A DNA stretch of 64,000 nucleotides from Acanthopleura granulata (taxonomy: Eukaryota > Mollusca > Polyplacophora > Chitonida > Chitonidae): positions 2,279,078 to 2,343,077 of the forward strand of contig JABBOT010000014.1 in NCBI GenBank assembly GCA_016165875.1. The letters are read 5' to 3'. This document shows, in pieces, positions 46,701 through 59,130 of this stretch. The position numbers were made by a program, and so were the translations under genes. Numbering within the stretch: the stretch's first letter is position 1; each line of letters opens with the position of its first letter. Under the pieces are notes generated by a model. It saw nothing but the letters and a program-made list of their open reading frames with translations. It did no database searches and was not told the DNA's origin.

Positions 46701-48049
46701 TTGTTTTTTTTACACCATACAGGGTACTTGTCTATAAACAGTTGAAATCAAACCCTTGGTGAGATACACTTCTGGTCATGGAAATACGTAAATGGTAGTA
46801 ACTTTTGTTTACCGAGATCTGCGTTTATAGGCCCACACATTTTACCCCATCTATATGTCAACGCGTATAATGCGCGCGATATACGGTGAACCACAGTACT
46901 TGCTTAAATTTCTGTTTCCTTAGAACCATGGATATCATTATTTTTTGTGTTTCCTCCACACTCTGATATTCGGAACGCACCTATACTTTATTGCTGATGT
47001 TTCCTGTCTAACCGTCGAATTGGATAAACACGGGCCTGTAGTGTCTGAAGTGTGATGGGGCCTTAGGATCTTGTGTATAGCACCGTATTGGTGCCATAAT
47101 AGAGTCCTTATACTGTATAAGCCATCGCACACGTAGCAATAATTCCAGTGGACAATACTTTCAGACAATTTAGACCTCAGCCACCGATGTGTGTCGCACG
47201 CCTCAAACCTGAGGTGAATAACACGTTGTTTTGACCCCGTTCATAAGTTACGTAAAAGGCGTAGTTGTTCACAGAGGCGGTAATGCAAGTGTGAAGAACA
47301 TATTAAGATAATTCAAACACGTGTAGTTCAGAAAAGATTAGAAATCTGTGGTTAATTTTCGTTGCTGTATATACATATGATCATTTAACAAATACGTTAA
47401 TATTTTAGTTACGTGTCCCCCATGCACATTACTGGTTGCTGTCGGCGTTTCAAGTATGATCGAAAAGAGAATTCACAGGCCAAGGATGATGTAACTTGTT
47501 TACTCTGCGTGTTGTAAATATATTCGCATACAAATGCTGTGAATGTTTCCGATGGGGCATCGAAAAGTATATGCATTGCAGCAGGCGTGAAATGGGTTTT
47601 CTTGTGCCGTTAACATGATTCGTTTTAAAGCTCGCAGTGTTGGAAATTATGCAAAATTAAAATTCCTTTAATCAAACGGGTCATGAATATTCATCGCCCC
47701 GAGAATCTTGCGCGTAATGCACATACTTCAAAGGAGTGAATTAGTAATTAAGCAAAGCGAATGGGAGATATTTCGCCACCAGACAATCTTTCAGAAGTTT
47801 TCGGAATACATTGTAAATTCTAGGTCACCTCTTAAGAATATATACTTTGCTTCTTGCGTGTATTTTCTGTGATTCTACAGTTGGAAGCATTTAAACATCA
47901 CTGCTTCTTCCATTCGTGTAACCAAGGTGTAGAGAAGGTACTTGCGGCGTACCATGACCCGTCGGCTCCGAATTTCTGAGTGTTTACCAACTTTTCTTTC
48001 TTTCTTTTTTTTCTTCATTTCTCTCTTTATTGATTTCATTAGTTATTTA

Positions 48050-48260
48050 GTATAACATTCTGCACTGGTTCACGCATGTACGATGGTCGTCCGGTTTATG
48101 AGTGGACGAAGCCGTTTAGTAGTTAGAATAAAACCACTTACATTTGTGAAGTGACTAACAAACGTTACCTCGCCTAACATACCGACTTGCATGGAATATT
48201 GATAGAAGGGTGTAACACTGCTCGACCGGCTATCACACTATCAATGTCGATCGCTTAATT
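48050..48260 (-). mobile_element. SINE family B relic
   Basis: CGATGGTCGTCCGGTTTATG AGTGGACGAAGCC and AATAAAACCACTTACATTTG TGAAGTGACTAACAAACG follow the family B order. No shared tail or tRNA-like end is clear. Confidence 0.55.
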
Positions 48261-48449
48261 TGTCACCAAGGCTTCACGGGTTATAGCGGTGGGGAAAATC
48301 TAAAAATTCCAACTCCATGTTTGTGTATAAGTTAGTGCATACATGTGTCTTGGCGCTAAAACCAACATCTGGACGAATACTAAGTAAAACTTCATTAGCA
48401 TATATCCTAAAACCTGTTTCATTTACTTGAAGAGTATTTCACTTATATT

Positions 48450-48612
48450 GTATGCTTTTTATTTATTTGATTTATTTATTTGATGGGTACACCGAAGAAT
48501 ATTTCACTTATACGACGGCGGCCAGGATGATATGCAGGGACTAAAGGGGGGGGGGAACCCACAACTCTCCCTCACCCCTACCTCCACCCCCACCCGCAGG
48601 TTGCTGGCAGAC
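48450..48612 (-). mobile_element. SINE family A copy, 5' part missing, with an expanded G/C tract
   Basis: Tail GGGTACACCGAAGAATATTT CACTTATACGACGGCGGCC, then a G10 run and C-rich tract where the family normally reads CCGGGCAGAGCCCGGGGG, then CCCGCAGGTTGCTGGCAGAC. Confidence 0.75.
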
Positions 48613-50009
48613 TTATGCCGTTTAATAGCCAGAAAATTAATGTATAAGTACAATTTTTTTCAGTTTATTACTGAATCCAGAAGTCAGCGTCGAATGTGCA
48701 AAAGAGAGACGTTGAGCGCAATAAACAGGATAGAAATACCTTCAGTCAGGAATCGTGGTAAAATTCATTACCGTTAATCTATTGTTCTTCGGGCCGTGAT
48801 GACGTCCCGAACAAACTCTCAGTATGGTCTTGGCATGCAGATTTAAAACCCCGTAGAAAACTCCCCCGCTGAGAACAAGTGTTTCACGCTTCTTTGACGA
48901 ACACGTGGTTGAGCTGCTTGGAGTCCCATGCACTTTAGGTGTGCCAATACGTCCCCGTGAGTACCGGGGTTATGCGGAAGGCCTTCTATACAATACAGGT
49001 GTAACCCATTATCGGGCTAATAGACTTTATAGGTGGATATTGCTCCGTATTGACTTCCGCTCTGGACGCATGTAGTAGAACAGCACACACCGAAAGCCAG
49101 ACATGACGGAATCATTTTTTGTCTCGAGATCCCAATTTCTACAGGGCAAGCACTGGGATAAATATTTTAAGTACAGTCCTATACCACCCAGGCTTCTGAC
49201 TTGTTCTCGGGATCGTTCGGCAACCTTGCCCTTGGAGCGATTCTCTAGCGATCCCTGCCATTAAAAGCTGCCATTATCCAATCGGTAAAATGAAATCATT
49301 GTCCTTATCTCTCAGAATTCCATATTTTTGTTTTTCGACAGCGAGCAGTTTATTTAGTTCAGTCAACTAACTCTTGAGACTTTAATGATAAACGATAAAA
49401 CAGAGCTTTGGTTTGTGATTATGAACCTGAATTTTTCAGCTTTGTCAATTGGCCGAGTTCTTGATCCACCAGTTAAATCGTTCAATTAATTCTGCAACTA
49501 ATTAATCATTTAGACAATCAGTCAGTCGATAAGGGCATCAGAGAATCAAGTTTTTGGAGATATCAGTCAATTATTCCCAGTCACAAACATCACTGTGCAC
49601 AGAGGCCGTTTCTTCACACTTTGTGTTGAATGTTCCGAGAACATTTTTGTCATTTAACCTCACAAAGATGGCTGCTTTTTACATTACAGACATTTTTTTT
49701 TTCAACGGCTTACCCTGCAAACCGGGGTTGCCGATTGAGATTTTCATGCAATCACATGGAACTTAAATTTCCGGAATATGTGGTAAAAATGTACAAACCG
49801 CAGACAATATGACCTCGACGGGACGTACACATGCATGTATTAAGGGTTCATGGTATGAAAACATGAACTGCGGCTGACTCTTGGTGGATGTGCACATAGA
49901 CCTACAACAGGGAGTGGTAGCTTCTCCAAGTTCTTTTCGCAAAGTATCAAACAAGTACGTGTGAATTTTGAAGGTATATTAACAAATATTACATCGCTCC
50001 TGTCATAAT

Positions 50010-50330
50010 TTGATGTGATTTGATTTCGTTTTATCGACGTTCTCAAGAACTTTCCATTTATGCCATGTCTGTCAGTTTTATGAGTGGAAGAAGCCAGAGT
50101 GCTCGGTATAAACCCCTCGACCTATGTTAAATTACTGATGTTCCTTCCCACACGTGACTTTCATAGACCCAAAAGTGTTGAAAGGCAAGTGCCCTCGAAC
50201 GTTACACTGCGCATGCGACCAAACGAGCATCGTCGACTAGTTATCCTCCCCAAGCCCCCAAAGTGGGCGAATTTACAAATTAAGCGCCTAACACCGGGTT
50301 TGAACGATCGAGAGTCCTACTCCTTTATTC
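50010..50330 (-). mobile_element. SINE family B copy with tRNA-like end
   Basis: TTTTATCGACGTTCTCAAGA at the left is the reverse complement of the shared tail, then TGTCAGTTTTATGAGTGGAA GAAGCCAGAGTGC. At the right, ACCGGGTTTGAACGATC is a reverse-strand box B. An open frame of 113 codons across it is incidental. Confidence 0.65.
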
Positions 50331-50684
50331 TAAGTGACCAGACTTATCACAGTAGTCAAAGCAAGCGACCGGACTGTTTAAGCGGCTTACAATTAAATAA
50401 AATGTCCTCTTACTACGCCATATAGTGAAAGCCAAATAGCTATGAACCGAAATATACTTTGAATGGTGTCTTAAGTGTAATTGGTATTGCGTGGAAATTG
50501 CAATGTGTATGGCATGTATCGAGTATACTTACAGTCTAAATTCAGTTCACTACCTGATTCAAAGGATAATACTGATTTATGTGAAGTAATGTACAAAACG
50601 TCGTCAGCATTATTGCAAGGGGTGTGCGAGTTGCCACTTTTCAAGCATTTACAGGGACAGTTAGATTAAAAGCCTGACATATAA

Positions 50685-50785
50685 ATTCACAAGAGGCCGT
50701 GTTTCACCAATTACGTGTGATCAATGGCCAACTGTCAGGCTGTCGTCAGTGATCGGATTTTACTCTCTGGGCTTTTATATTGTAT
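50685..50785 (-). repeat. Repeat family C, partial copy
   Basis: TTACGTGTGATCAATGGCCA ACTGTCAGGCTGTCGTCAG and a trailing GGATTTTACTCTCTGGGCTT, the family block in reverse orientation. Confidence 0.65.
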
Positions 50786-51116
50786 GAGTATAGCATTGCG
50801 TGTAATCTTTTATGTCGTGTGAGATCAACTACGCCTATTTAAATCCACATTCAGCGTATTTTTTTTACAATGAAATAAGTATAGCTTGTGCTGTTAAAAA
50901 AGTAGCTTTAAATTGCACTATAATATGATTTCAGCCCTATTTTAAGATTCACATAGTTTGCATAATTTATTAAAAAAGAAAAAGGTAAAATAGGCGGTAT
51001 TTTTAGTGACTGACCTTCGAGTTTGTACTTGCTGACTTGGAATTGCCCTATAACGTTTAGTATAAGAAAGTTTATCATGGCTACTTTGTGTGTATTCATT
51101 TGGACAATATTTGATG

Positions 51117-51376
51117 CTGTGGCTCAGTTGACTAGCCCGCTAGCATAGCGTAATGACCCAGAGGCTTCTCACCAAAGCGGTCGCTGTGAGTTCAAGGCCA
51201 GCTCATGTTGGCTTCCTCTCCGGCCGTGCGAGGTAAGGTCTGCCAGCAACCTGCGGATGGTCGTGGGTTTCCCCCGGGCTCTGCCCGGTTTCCTCCCACC
51301 ATAATACTGGCCGCTGTCGTATAAGTGAAATATTCTTGACTACGGCGTAAAACACAAATCAAATAAATAAATAAAT
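51117..51376 (+). mobile_element. Full-length tRNA-derived SINE, best family A copy
   Basis: Head with box A TGGCTCAGTTGA (about 51120-51131) and box B GAGTTCAAGGCC (about 51188-51199), separated by a long arm as in class II tRNAs. The body runs GGCTTCCTCTCCGGCCGTGC, TGCGGATGGTCGTGGGTTTC, CCGGTTTCCTCCCACCATAA. The tail is CGTATAAGTGAAATATTCTT GACTACGGCG, then AAATAAATAAATAAAT. About 255 bp before the A-rich tail. Confidence 0.88.
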
Positions 51377-53154
51377 CAAAGAAAGGGTTATAAAACTTAA
51401 TTGACCTAAATCAACATGAGTGAGACCGAATTTCTCTGGCAAATGTGGCCATTTGCGTCGTACTATTCTATTACATTTGACGTTCCGATGCCGTTCAAGA
51501 ACAGAGCAGAGTAAGTCTGGAATATAGTGAGAAGAAATTTGTCTTTCATTATGCAGAAACCTTAAACTTAAACATGGTAATGTATGCAAAAAACAATCAC
51601 AATTTTCAACACAATTCTATACCACCTAGTGAATATCAATCATGCGCGTTACACTTGGTATGATCATTCAGTGGTCGGATTTTCGTCGTGGAAAATGCAT
51701 TTATAGAGACGAATGAAAGTCATCAAATATTACTTTTTGTGCGGAAACTTACATATTCCATGTAAAACATCCCACTGCCTTAAATACAAACATCAAAACA
51801 AGGTGAATACAACTCTGGGAATCAGACAAGTTAATCATGGACGCGAAATTTAAAGCAAAATACAGTAATCCCCCAAAGTTTTTGTGCTGTGGAATATAGA
51901 TCCGTCTTAAACCGTAAGATGCGGTTCGAATGAATAAATAAATAAATCGGCTGGGTGGTGAGATCAAGATAGCTCTGGGTAGGGGAAGATACTTAGGGGT
52001 CTTGTTTTAGATAGAGCAAGATGGTATGATACGAAATACCGAGGAGGTCTGAGAAAGAATGGGTGGCCCGGGTTTGTGGCTGACATGATTTACCTACACG
52101 AAGTACTTTAACCACAGACTCATCATGTCGGGCTACATTGAAGACTTGTATAGGCTATCTGATCGTGAACCACAGCCTCGACTGCCCCCTACGCTTGTCA
52201 ACGGTTTAATTAAAGCCTTGTTTATTTAGAAGATAAATTGCTTTTTAACTATGTCATTTGTCTCCGTATATCCATTCACGAGATAAGTCATAGCTCAGAT
52301 ATTGTGCAGATACTCAAAAGCTCTTGTTTGTCTCTAGTACAGACAACCGATAGAGACCCGATACAGGTCCGCGCTTTGTGTGTGTCTTATATATTAAGAT
52401 CGTTATCTTGTCATTATCTGTTTTATTTGAAAGACAAAAGGCAAAAAATGTTACTAGAGTACAAAGCATGGTGTACCTAAATGTATGCTGCCAGACTTTT
52501 GCAGCTAAATATGGTTTAAAAAAAAAACAACAACAAAAACAACAGTAAGCAAATACTTATCAGTCTTTTGTGTTTTGTGAAAGGCGAAGGATGATTTTAT
52601 GAAATGAATGAATGAATGATCATGGCTTAACGGCACGTCGGCGATATTTCACCCATATCGTGGCGCGAACATGCTGAAACCAGGGAGCAGTTGAAAGTTT
52701 TCGACGTAATGTAATGGGTACCAAAACCAACCAAAAAAGACCATCCTTTTTAAAAACCGGTGAGAAAAAAACAAATATCTGTTAAAAAGTCCATGTGTAT
52801 GTCGACCCATGTGTGGATAGGTTTGCTTATATTCTAGTCTCGTACTTTGCCCGTAAATGGGACAATTTCCAGCTGCAGTGGCACACATTGCACCAGAGCA
52901 GGGAGAAGCACCCTAAGTGCACCTAGAGACGCTATGACGCAGTCATGAGGGGATATCCGTTCAGATAACCTATATACGAACGATCAGTATTGTCGTCGTG
53001 ATACATATTTTTACACAAGGGCAATTTTCTTCACAGCTATTTTCGTGTTTTCGTTGAATGACATGTAGAGAGTGGAGTTTAAAGAAAAGAGGTTTTGTGG
53101 ATTTTATGGGCAGCAAAATAGTGTTAAAAAAATTTACGAAATTAAGATAAAAGA

Positions 53155-53240
53155 CTACATCATGGGGACTAAAACCAGAGCGGCAACCACAGTGTGATAG
53201 TCGGTAAATGATCATACGTAACCGGTGAAGTCGGCCTTGA
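53155..53240 (+). repeat. Repeat family C, partial copy
   Basis: ACTAAAACCAGAGCGGCAAC CACAGTGTGATAGTCGGTAA ATGATCATACGTAACCGGTG, the leading block of the family. Confidence 0.75.
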
Positions 53241-53849
53241 TGTCAACTTACCGCTCGGACAGGATTTCATTTTCACATTTCATCTTAAATAGTAGCACTT
53301 TATACATCCCCTGGCACCAAAGCTGGAACAGAATTAAGAAAAAGAAGAGCAGTCATGTTATTAGAAATCACTGGCATAGACTTATTCAGTTTTCTGTGTA
53401 ATATCAAATTACATTGCTAATATTTGATAACAATAACAAATAGAAAACACAAATCATTTGGTGCTTGTTGGGAATCAGTTGAAATTATAAGTTAGGCCGA
53501 ATTATAATAGCACGGGTGCTTGGGCGGTCGCACTGGCTGTGTATTACTTTAAGACTGTGCGCCTTCAAGGCGATGAAACATGGAAAATTACATGATGACA
53601 CGAACATTTGTTTCCAAGTCAAGACCTCGTTTACTTTCGTCGATGTTACATCTGATTCGAAAATAAAAGAAGTTCATTTTAGAGTTTTGTTTCCGTCAAT
53701 CTCAAAGTATATAGGAAATGAAAATATCACAAAATGTCGTGGTGAATTGTATCGACCAAGGATATCGACGAGGGATTGACGTCTAATAAACTGCAGTTAA
53801 CATGACTGCATTTTTAGTACCCATTTCTTAAGCTAGCAATGGTGTCATA

Positions 53850-53955
53850 GGGGGCGTGTAAGCTGCAATAAGTTATAAATTTACTTCAGCAAGTTACACT
53901 GTCGTCACTGCTCTGGTTTTACCCTGTGATACCGTCTGTTTTGCTACTTTATTTT
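53850..53955 (-). repeat. Repeat family C, partial copy
   Basis: AGTTACACTGTCGTCACTGC TCTGGTTTTACCCTGTGATA, the leading block in reverse orientation. Confidence 0.65.
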
Positions 53956-54368
53956 GCTCTAAGGCCGGAGATGGGAGGGGCACCTTTTGGAATATAGCGT
54001 GGAGTGTCCATGGGGTCATGTTCTGGTAAATACAATAGACACAAATATCTGCGTCGCTGTGCAATACGGTGATGCACGGGCGTACAAACCCATTCAGAAT
54101 TAAAACATGTCCGTGATCCAGGTAGGGCAAGACACGTATCGGAAGCCAAAAACTAGGCTATATAACTCTAACACCTTCGTATATAGATCTGCATGCAGCT
54201 GCCGCTGCACACCAAAATGTTGGAGTAGGGTGTCAACGGCATGTACGTCCTGATGTCTGCTATTGAATTTAGATTGTTATATTTAGATGCATATTAAAAA
54301 TAAATTATACAACGTTATATGATTCGGAAACTAAGCTAAAAAGCTTTGAGTGAGTAGAACTTTGGTTA

Positions 54369-54585
54369 CGTTTTTCCAACATGTTCAAAATCTAAACGGG
54401 ATTTGTTTTCACATCTTCAACACAGCACAATGATTTTCAAACAACTTCCACGAGGGATTTTGGTTTTCCAACATCTTAAGCGATTGACTATGGTTGTGGA
54501 ACATTTTCAACTTTACGTTATGGTTTTCCGAACATTTCCGGTATCAGGTCATGGTTTCTCAGCACCTTCCTCATCGAAGTTCTGA
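54369..54585 (+). repeat. 30-bp degenerate minisatellite, about 7 copies
   Basis: Units begin TGGTTTTCCAACATCTT, TGGTTGTGGAACATTTTC, TGGTTTTCCGAACATTTCC and so on at 30-31 base spacing, with half of each unit poorly conserved. Confidence 0.75.
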
Positions 54586-54649
54586 TTTGGGTTGTCCAGG
54601 TGTATAACATGGATGAAAAGCGTGCAGGTGTTTGTGTCGGCGCCTAGGA

Positions 54650-54740
54650 TTATTTTTCTGATTGTTCCATAACGCTATACTCAGAAACTATGAGTGGCGA
54701 GAAACGGAGTGCCCGGCGTAAACCACTGACTTGAGACGCT
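54650..54740 (-). mobile_element. SINE family B relic
   Basis: ACGCTATACTCAGAAACTAT GAGTGGCGAGAAACGGAGTG CCCGGCGTAAACCACTGACT retains the tail junction and core only. Confidence 0.55.
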
Positions 54741-55539
54741 GAGACGATTAATAGGCAATATAATGTGACAACAGCTCTTAATTCGGTGGCGTGCAGGTAA
54801 GGGAAAACCTAAGTAGCTTGGTTATTTGTATATCGTTATACTTCCCCAGCTGTGTAAATACCAGGATGACTGGGTTGTCAGAAATGTCTCTGTGATCTCT
54901 TGTAAACATTATACAAGGGGGGAGTCAAGATGCTGGTTTGTGTGGTCAAACAAATTAACAACTGATAAACATACATAACACTATGGGATACAATAATACT
55001 AGTGTCCGAACTGACGTAGACGGAACGTATTTTGTCTTTTTTCAGAGGCCATTTTGAATTTTGCCATCCATATACATGTTTACAGTTTATTTTGCTTGGC
55101 TGCATAGTTGCTTATGTACAAATTATTTTTTTTTACATTCTTTCGACTCTATATATTTATGGAGGCTTATCGGGATCTGACGCTTTAGTTATTAAGACTA
55201 TTTCACTTGTGTGGAAGCGATTTGTTATATGAACGGGGGAAATCGAGCAGTTTTAGAGAGGATGGGGGCGGGAGTGGGAGCGGGGAGTTGGAGGAGACGG
55301 TTCTACCGCACTGCTTAGGAATGTCCCAATTTAAAGCTGCAGTCGAACCATGGGAAGTTGGATTACATCATGCCCAAGGTCTCATCTGGTTATGTGTTAC
55401 AGTGGGCTTCCGAAAGAGGTCCTCAGCCCGCTCTGGTCGCAGAGGGCCTCCAATGTGTTTAATCATATAAAGGACAGTCGGAAAAGTAACATTTCCATCA
55501 TTAGTTTTAAATCTTGAAATAAAAAAGTTCATTCTGGTC

Positions 55540-55665
55540 AGATAAGTGGGTCAGTTGACAAGAGGCAGGATTTCACCGGTTACGTTGTCACCATTTGCCA
55601 TCTATCACATGGACTGTCGTAGCTGCGAGTCTATTTTTACTCTCCATGATGCGGCTTTTTTGTAT
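55540..55665 (-). repeat. Repeat family C, partial copy, left arm of an inverted pair
   Basis: GGATTTCACCGGTTACGTTG TCACCATTTGCCATCTATCA CATGGACTGTCGTAGCTGCG, reverse orientation. Its partner at 55850 is in direct orientation. Confidence 0.75.
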
Positions 55666-55849
55666 TTCATCTTTAACGATAATCCAAAAATATGAAAAGA
55701 TAACTCAGACCTAAAGTTTACAGGCTGTAATCATTCCCAATTGTCCATTCAAGGAACATTTCAGTCAGGGAATGAACACTCAATTAGATACTTCGGCAGC
55801 CCCAGACTTGTGGCTAAATGGAAGTATATAATATAAAAGACTAAATTAC

Positions 55850-56090
55850 TGAGAGTAAAACCAGAGCAGCTACCGCAGTGTGATAGTTGGCACGCGTTTA
55901 TGGTGAAATCCGGCTTCTTTTCTATTTAGCTCAGTTTTTATAGGGTTTTATTCGAACTGTTCATTCAAGCGTTTAAGTAACCACTGACACCTCTCCTAGC
56001 AGCATCGCTGTTAAATACAATAAACTAAACGTCACTGATCTGTGGAATCACTGAAAATGCTGCGTTGTCATCACATTTAAGTTCAATAAC
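55850..56090 (+). repeat. Repeat family C, long copy, right arm of an inverted pair
   Basis: GAGAGTAAAACCAGAGCAGC TACCGCAGTGTGATAGTTGG at the left and GGAATCACTGAAAATGCTGC GTTGTCATCACATTTAAGTT at the right, about 240 bp. Co-linear with 62060-62310. Confidence 0.8.
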
Positions 56091-57714
56091 ATGAAAACCA
56101 CGGCCCACAAACATTTAAATGGGCATGAAGATTCAAGTCAGACAGCAGTGGGGTTAGATGGAATCTGTCAGATCCAATGCAGCTTTTGAATCAACAACCT
56201 GTAAGTTAACTTTGCATTCATCAGACCAGCTCTCAAGACAGATCATCTGTCATCCAGTGGGTAAGATATGCGCCATACCGCACCCTCCGCAGTGATAAGT
56301 TTCAAATCAAAATTTTAATCATTCCCTGGCTGCACCTGCAGTATCAATTATACGAACGCTTAACACCATTTGGTGACGTACTGGCCGTCACTTTCCCCAC
56401 CCACGTAATTACGCATTTGCTGATTAGTTGCACTATACTGCTTGAGTGCAAGTAACCCTCACAAAAATTCAGACTCTTCTGGGAAACTCTTAAGCCTATA
56501 TAATAGACAAGGAAGACTTGTTTTATGTCTACGGCACATAGAATAATGTCCGCGCACTAAGGGTCATCGAGTGGATTAGTGAAGAATGGGTGGAGAAGAG
56601 GGCTAATTGAAAATCACAAAACTTTCACTGTGAGAACTGGTATCTTGTTATTAGACTAGGTCTTTTGCAGACTGTTGTTGAACATACTCGCACTGTATAT
56701 AGCGTTGATTAAGCTATACTGAAAACCAAGCTCAAACGAACTTAAATACCATGTAAGTATGGTAAGCCAACGTTGTTTTATGTGAAATCACTTACAACAG
56801 GGTTAGAGTGTCAGTGTTTTTCGTCGGTATAAACTAAATTTAAGAGTTTTGATTTCCGCTCACTGTCTATTACTTGTCCCAAATAGTTATTTACATATCA
56901 GATGAGTGTCATTTTCATAAGGAGTTTATAGAATTTAAATTTGTTATTACCCGCACCAATTATCTATATCGAGTAATACTACCAAAGTAGACCACTTCAT
57001 GTCAGATCTACTGAGTTATTGAGTTGTTCTAACTCTTGCAAATTACGTTCTTCAGACAGACCAACGCGTGGGCCTCCGGGCAAAACGTCCTTCAACCTAA
57101 AACTTAAGCCTTTCCTATGAAGTTTATACGCGGACTTTTTTTTTCAAGAAAAGAGCTATATTTATGGACAGGGCCATACGGTGCATGAATATGACAGGTT
57201 AACCTGGTTTCTGTACACATGTCTTGCCGATGGTAACCATTGGTATCGGATGAATCAGGGGTTATGATAGACTATCGTCAGTGCTGTCGACGATGGGTTG
57301 CGAGGAGGCCTGAAAATTGCGTTCTTTCGAAAGACTGAGTGAACTTCAAAGCTATGTTTCCTTTCAACATCTTTTCTCCGGTAATACGCGCAGTTTATAA
57401 GAAAGGGTCACGTTTATGAAGAGGGTCATTCGATTCACTTCACAGTGTGCTGTGAGCTTTTGCTTGAGATCGGAGATTGCAGTTTGACATTACGGCATCG
57501 CGAACTAGAAACACTTTTTTTTATGATATTTGAATAACTTATAATTATTGTAAGTTTCGCTAGGAAATATATACGCCTGCTAAATTTGTATCTCGTTTCA
57601 TATTGGCAATATATTGATTTGTAACCATTGTGCATGGAGGCAGACAAAATTGCCACTAGTTTAATGCATAAATGACCAGCTAAAACAAAATCCTACGTGA
57701 AGCAAATTGACCAG

Positions 57715-57800
57715 GGACATAGCTAGTGGCTATGAGTCACCATTTGGAGACTGTCCAGCTGTAGTAGCTACTCTGGTTTTACTCTGTATGCTATTATTAT
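57715..57800 (-). repeat. Repeat family C, diverged partial copy
   Basis: CACCATTTGGAGACTGTCCA GCTGTAGTAGCTACTCTGGT TTTACTCTGTATGC preserves the order of the family's leading block. Confidence 0.6.
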
Positions 57801-58329
57801 TATTTTTTTTTGGCCAAAAACATGCCGAAAATTGAAACAATAAGGTTGTAATTGTTTAAGTCCTTATATAGCTTGAGAATAATGTCATTTGACAATGAGC
57901 TGACACAGCAAACTTCAACACAAAGACGTTCTCGGCAATCTCTGTATGCAATCTCCGTGAATCAGTTGCAATTCTTCCGATACTGGCGTTAAGTCATGCA
58001 CTGTCATTTTCCCTTCTCCTAATCTCGGGCCCTCCATGTGCAGTCTATCGACAATAAAAGATACTATTTTTACAGACATGCAATAAAATAAGCCTGTTTC
58101 AGCTATGAGAAGCTCAGTGGGCTCAAAGCGACTTTTCTAAACGATATCCTCTCTCTTTGAAACCTGTCTGAATAAATCTTCGATATCCAATTTAAACGCC
58201 TCTGTCTATCACAGGCTTAAATCCATTCTGACAGAGTGTGCGCTTGTGATGTTCGACCAATAAAAGACGATAACAGGCACGCGGGAGACTTTTGATATTT
58301 TCAATTATTGTTTAATTTCACGTTTTGCT

Positions 58330-58620
58330 AATTAACTCGAGGTGTCATCCGGGCATATTGATTTCGTGTGCGCTCTTCTTTGATGGAGGTACATAAAGCT
58401 TTGATGAGATGGCACGCATGGCCATCAACGCGTGCGAAAGGCGATGGCTCAAGTCGTCTTTTTTCCGGCTTAACGATCCAATCGGGAGACGTAAAATCGT
58501 CCGGAACAGCTCTGGTGTGATCGGATAGCGATTACGTCCCTTTCTTGACGATAAATTATTGACACAACAAGACGCCGCAAAGACATCAAAGAGAAGCGCT
58601 TCGTGTAGCGGCAATGGTTC
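58330..58620. promoter_or_regulatory. Possible enhancer: cluster of three TCF/LEF-type CTTTGATG sites
   Basis: CTTTGATG occurs at 58378-58385 and 58399-58406 on plus and at 58584-58591 on minus, in a GC-richer, non-repetitive segment next to ATTAACTCGAGG. No expression or conservation data are available, so this is a motif observation only. Confidence 0.25.
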
Positions 58621-59039
58621 GAACGGGCTTCCATCGGCCTGGGAAAGAGTCTGATGTTTGCTAGTCTTTATTAAGATCGTCTAACCGGGCCAGAGACACG
58701 TTTGTACAAAAATCTAACCTTGTTCCGAAAAGTCCGTCGATGAACGCCGCGTCTTTGCACATTGTCATAGCCCTATTAAAGGTCCTCATTGAAGAGACAC
58801 GGCTGTTTGGTAGATTCCCATCTTTTCATGGTCAGAATTCACAGCGGAGCTTTCTCGTCGCTGGCAGAACAGATTTCTGATAAAAGTCAGCCAGTGCTAA
58901 CTAGCTTCGTGGCTGTCAAATCGACCAGGTTTGCTTTGATCTTCGGTTTATAGCGCTTCATAAAGTGAATGCAAACCAGGGCATGACTTTCAGCCAAATA
59001 ACCCATGCAGCACCCTTCTTCGACTACAGGTAATTGGCA

Positions 59040-59130
59040 AATCCGATAACTTAAAGGCGCGGTAGAATTTGCGAGAGCGGGATTTGAACCCGCAGCCTCA
59101 TTTGTCAGGTGAACATTCGCTGCGGCGAGT
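59040..59130 (-). mobile_element. tRNA-like SINE head, reverse orientation
   Basis: GAGCGGGATTTGAACCCGCA contains a perfect reverse box B with a paired T stem (GCGGG/CCCGC). The box A side (TGAACATTCGCTGCGGCG) is degraded, so no functional tRNA is called. Confidence 0.5.

Noticed and set aside
50084..50425. 113-codon plus-strand open frame
   Set aside because: Lies across a SINE copy; no coding signal beyond absence of stops.
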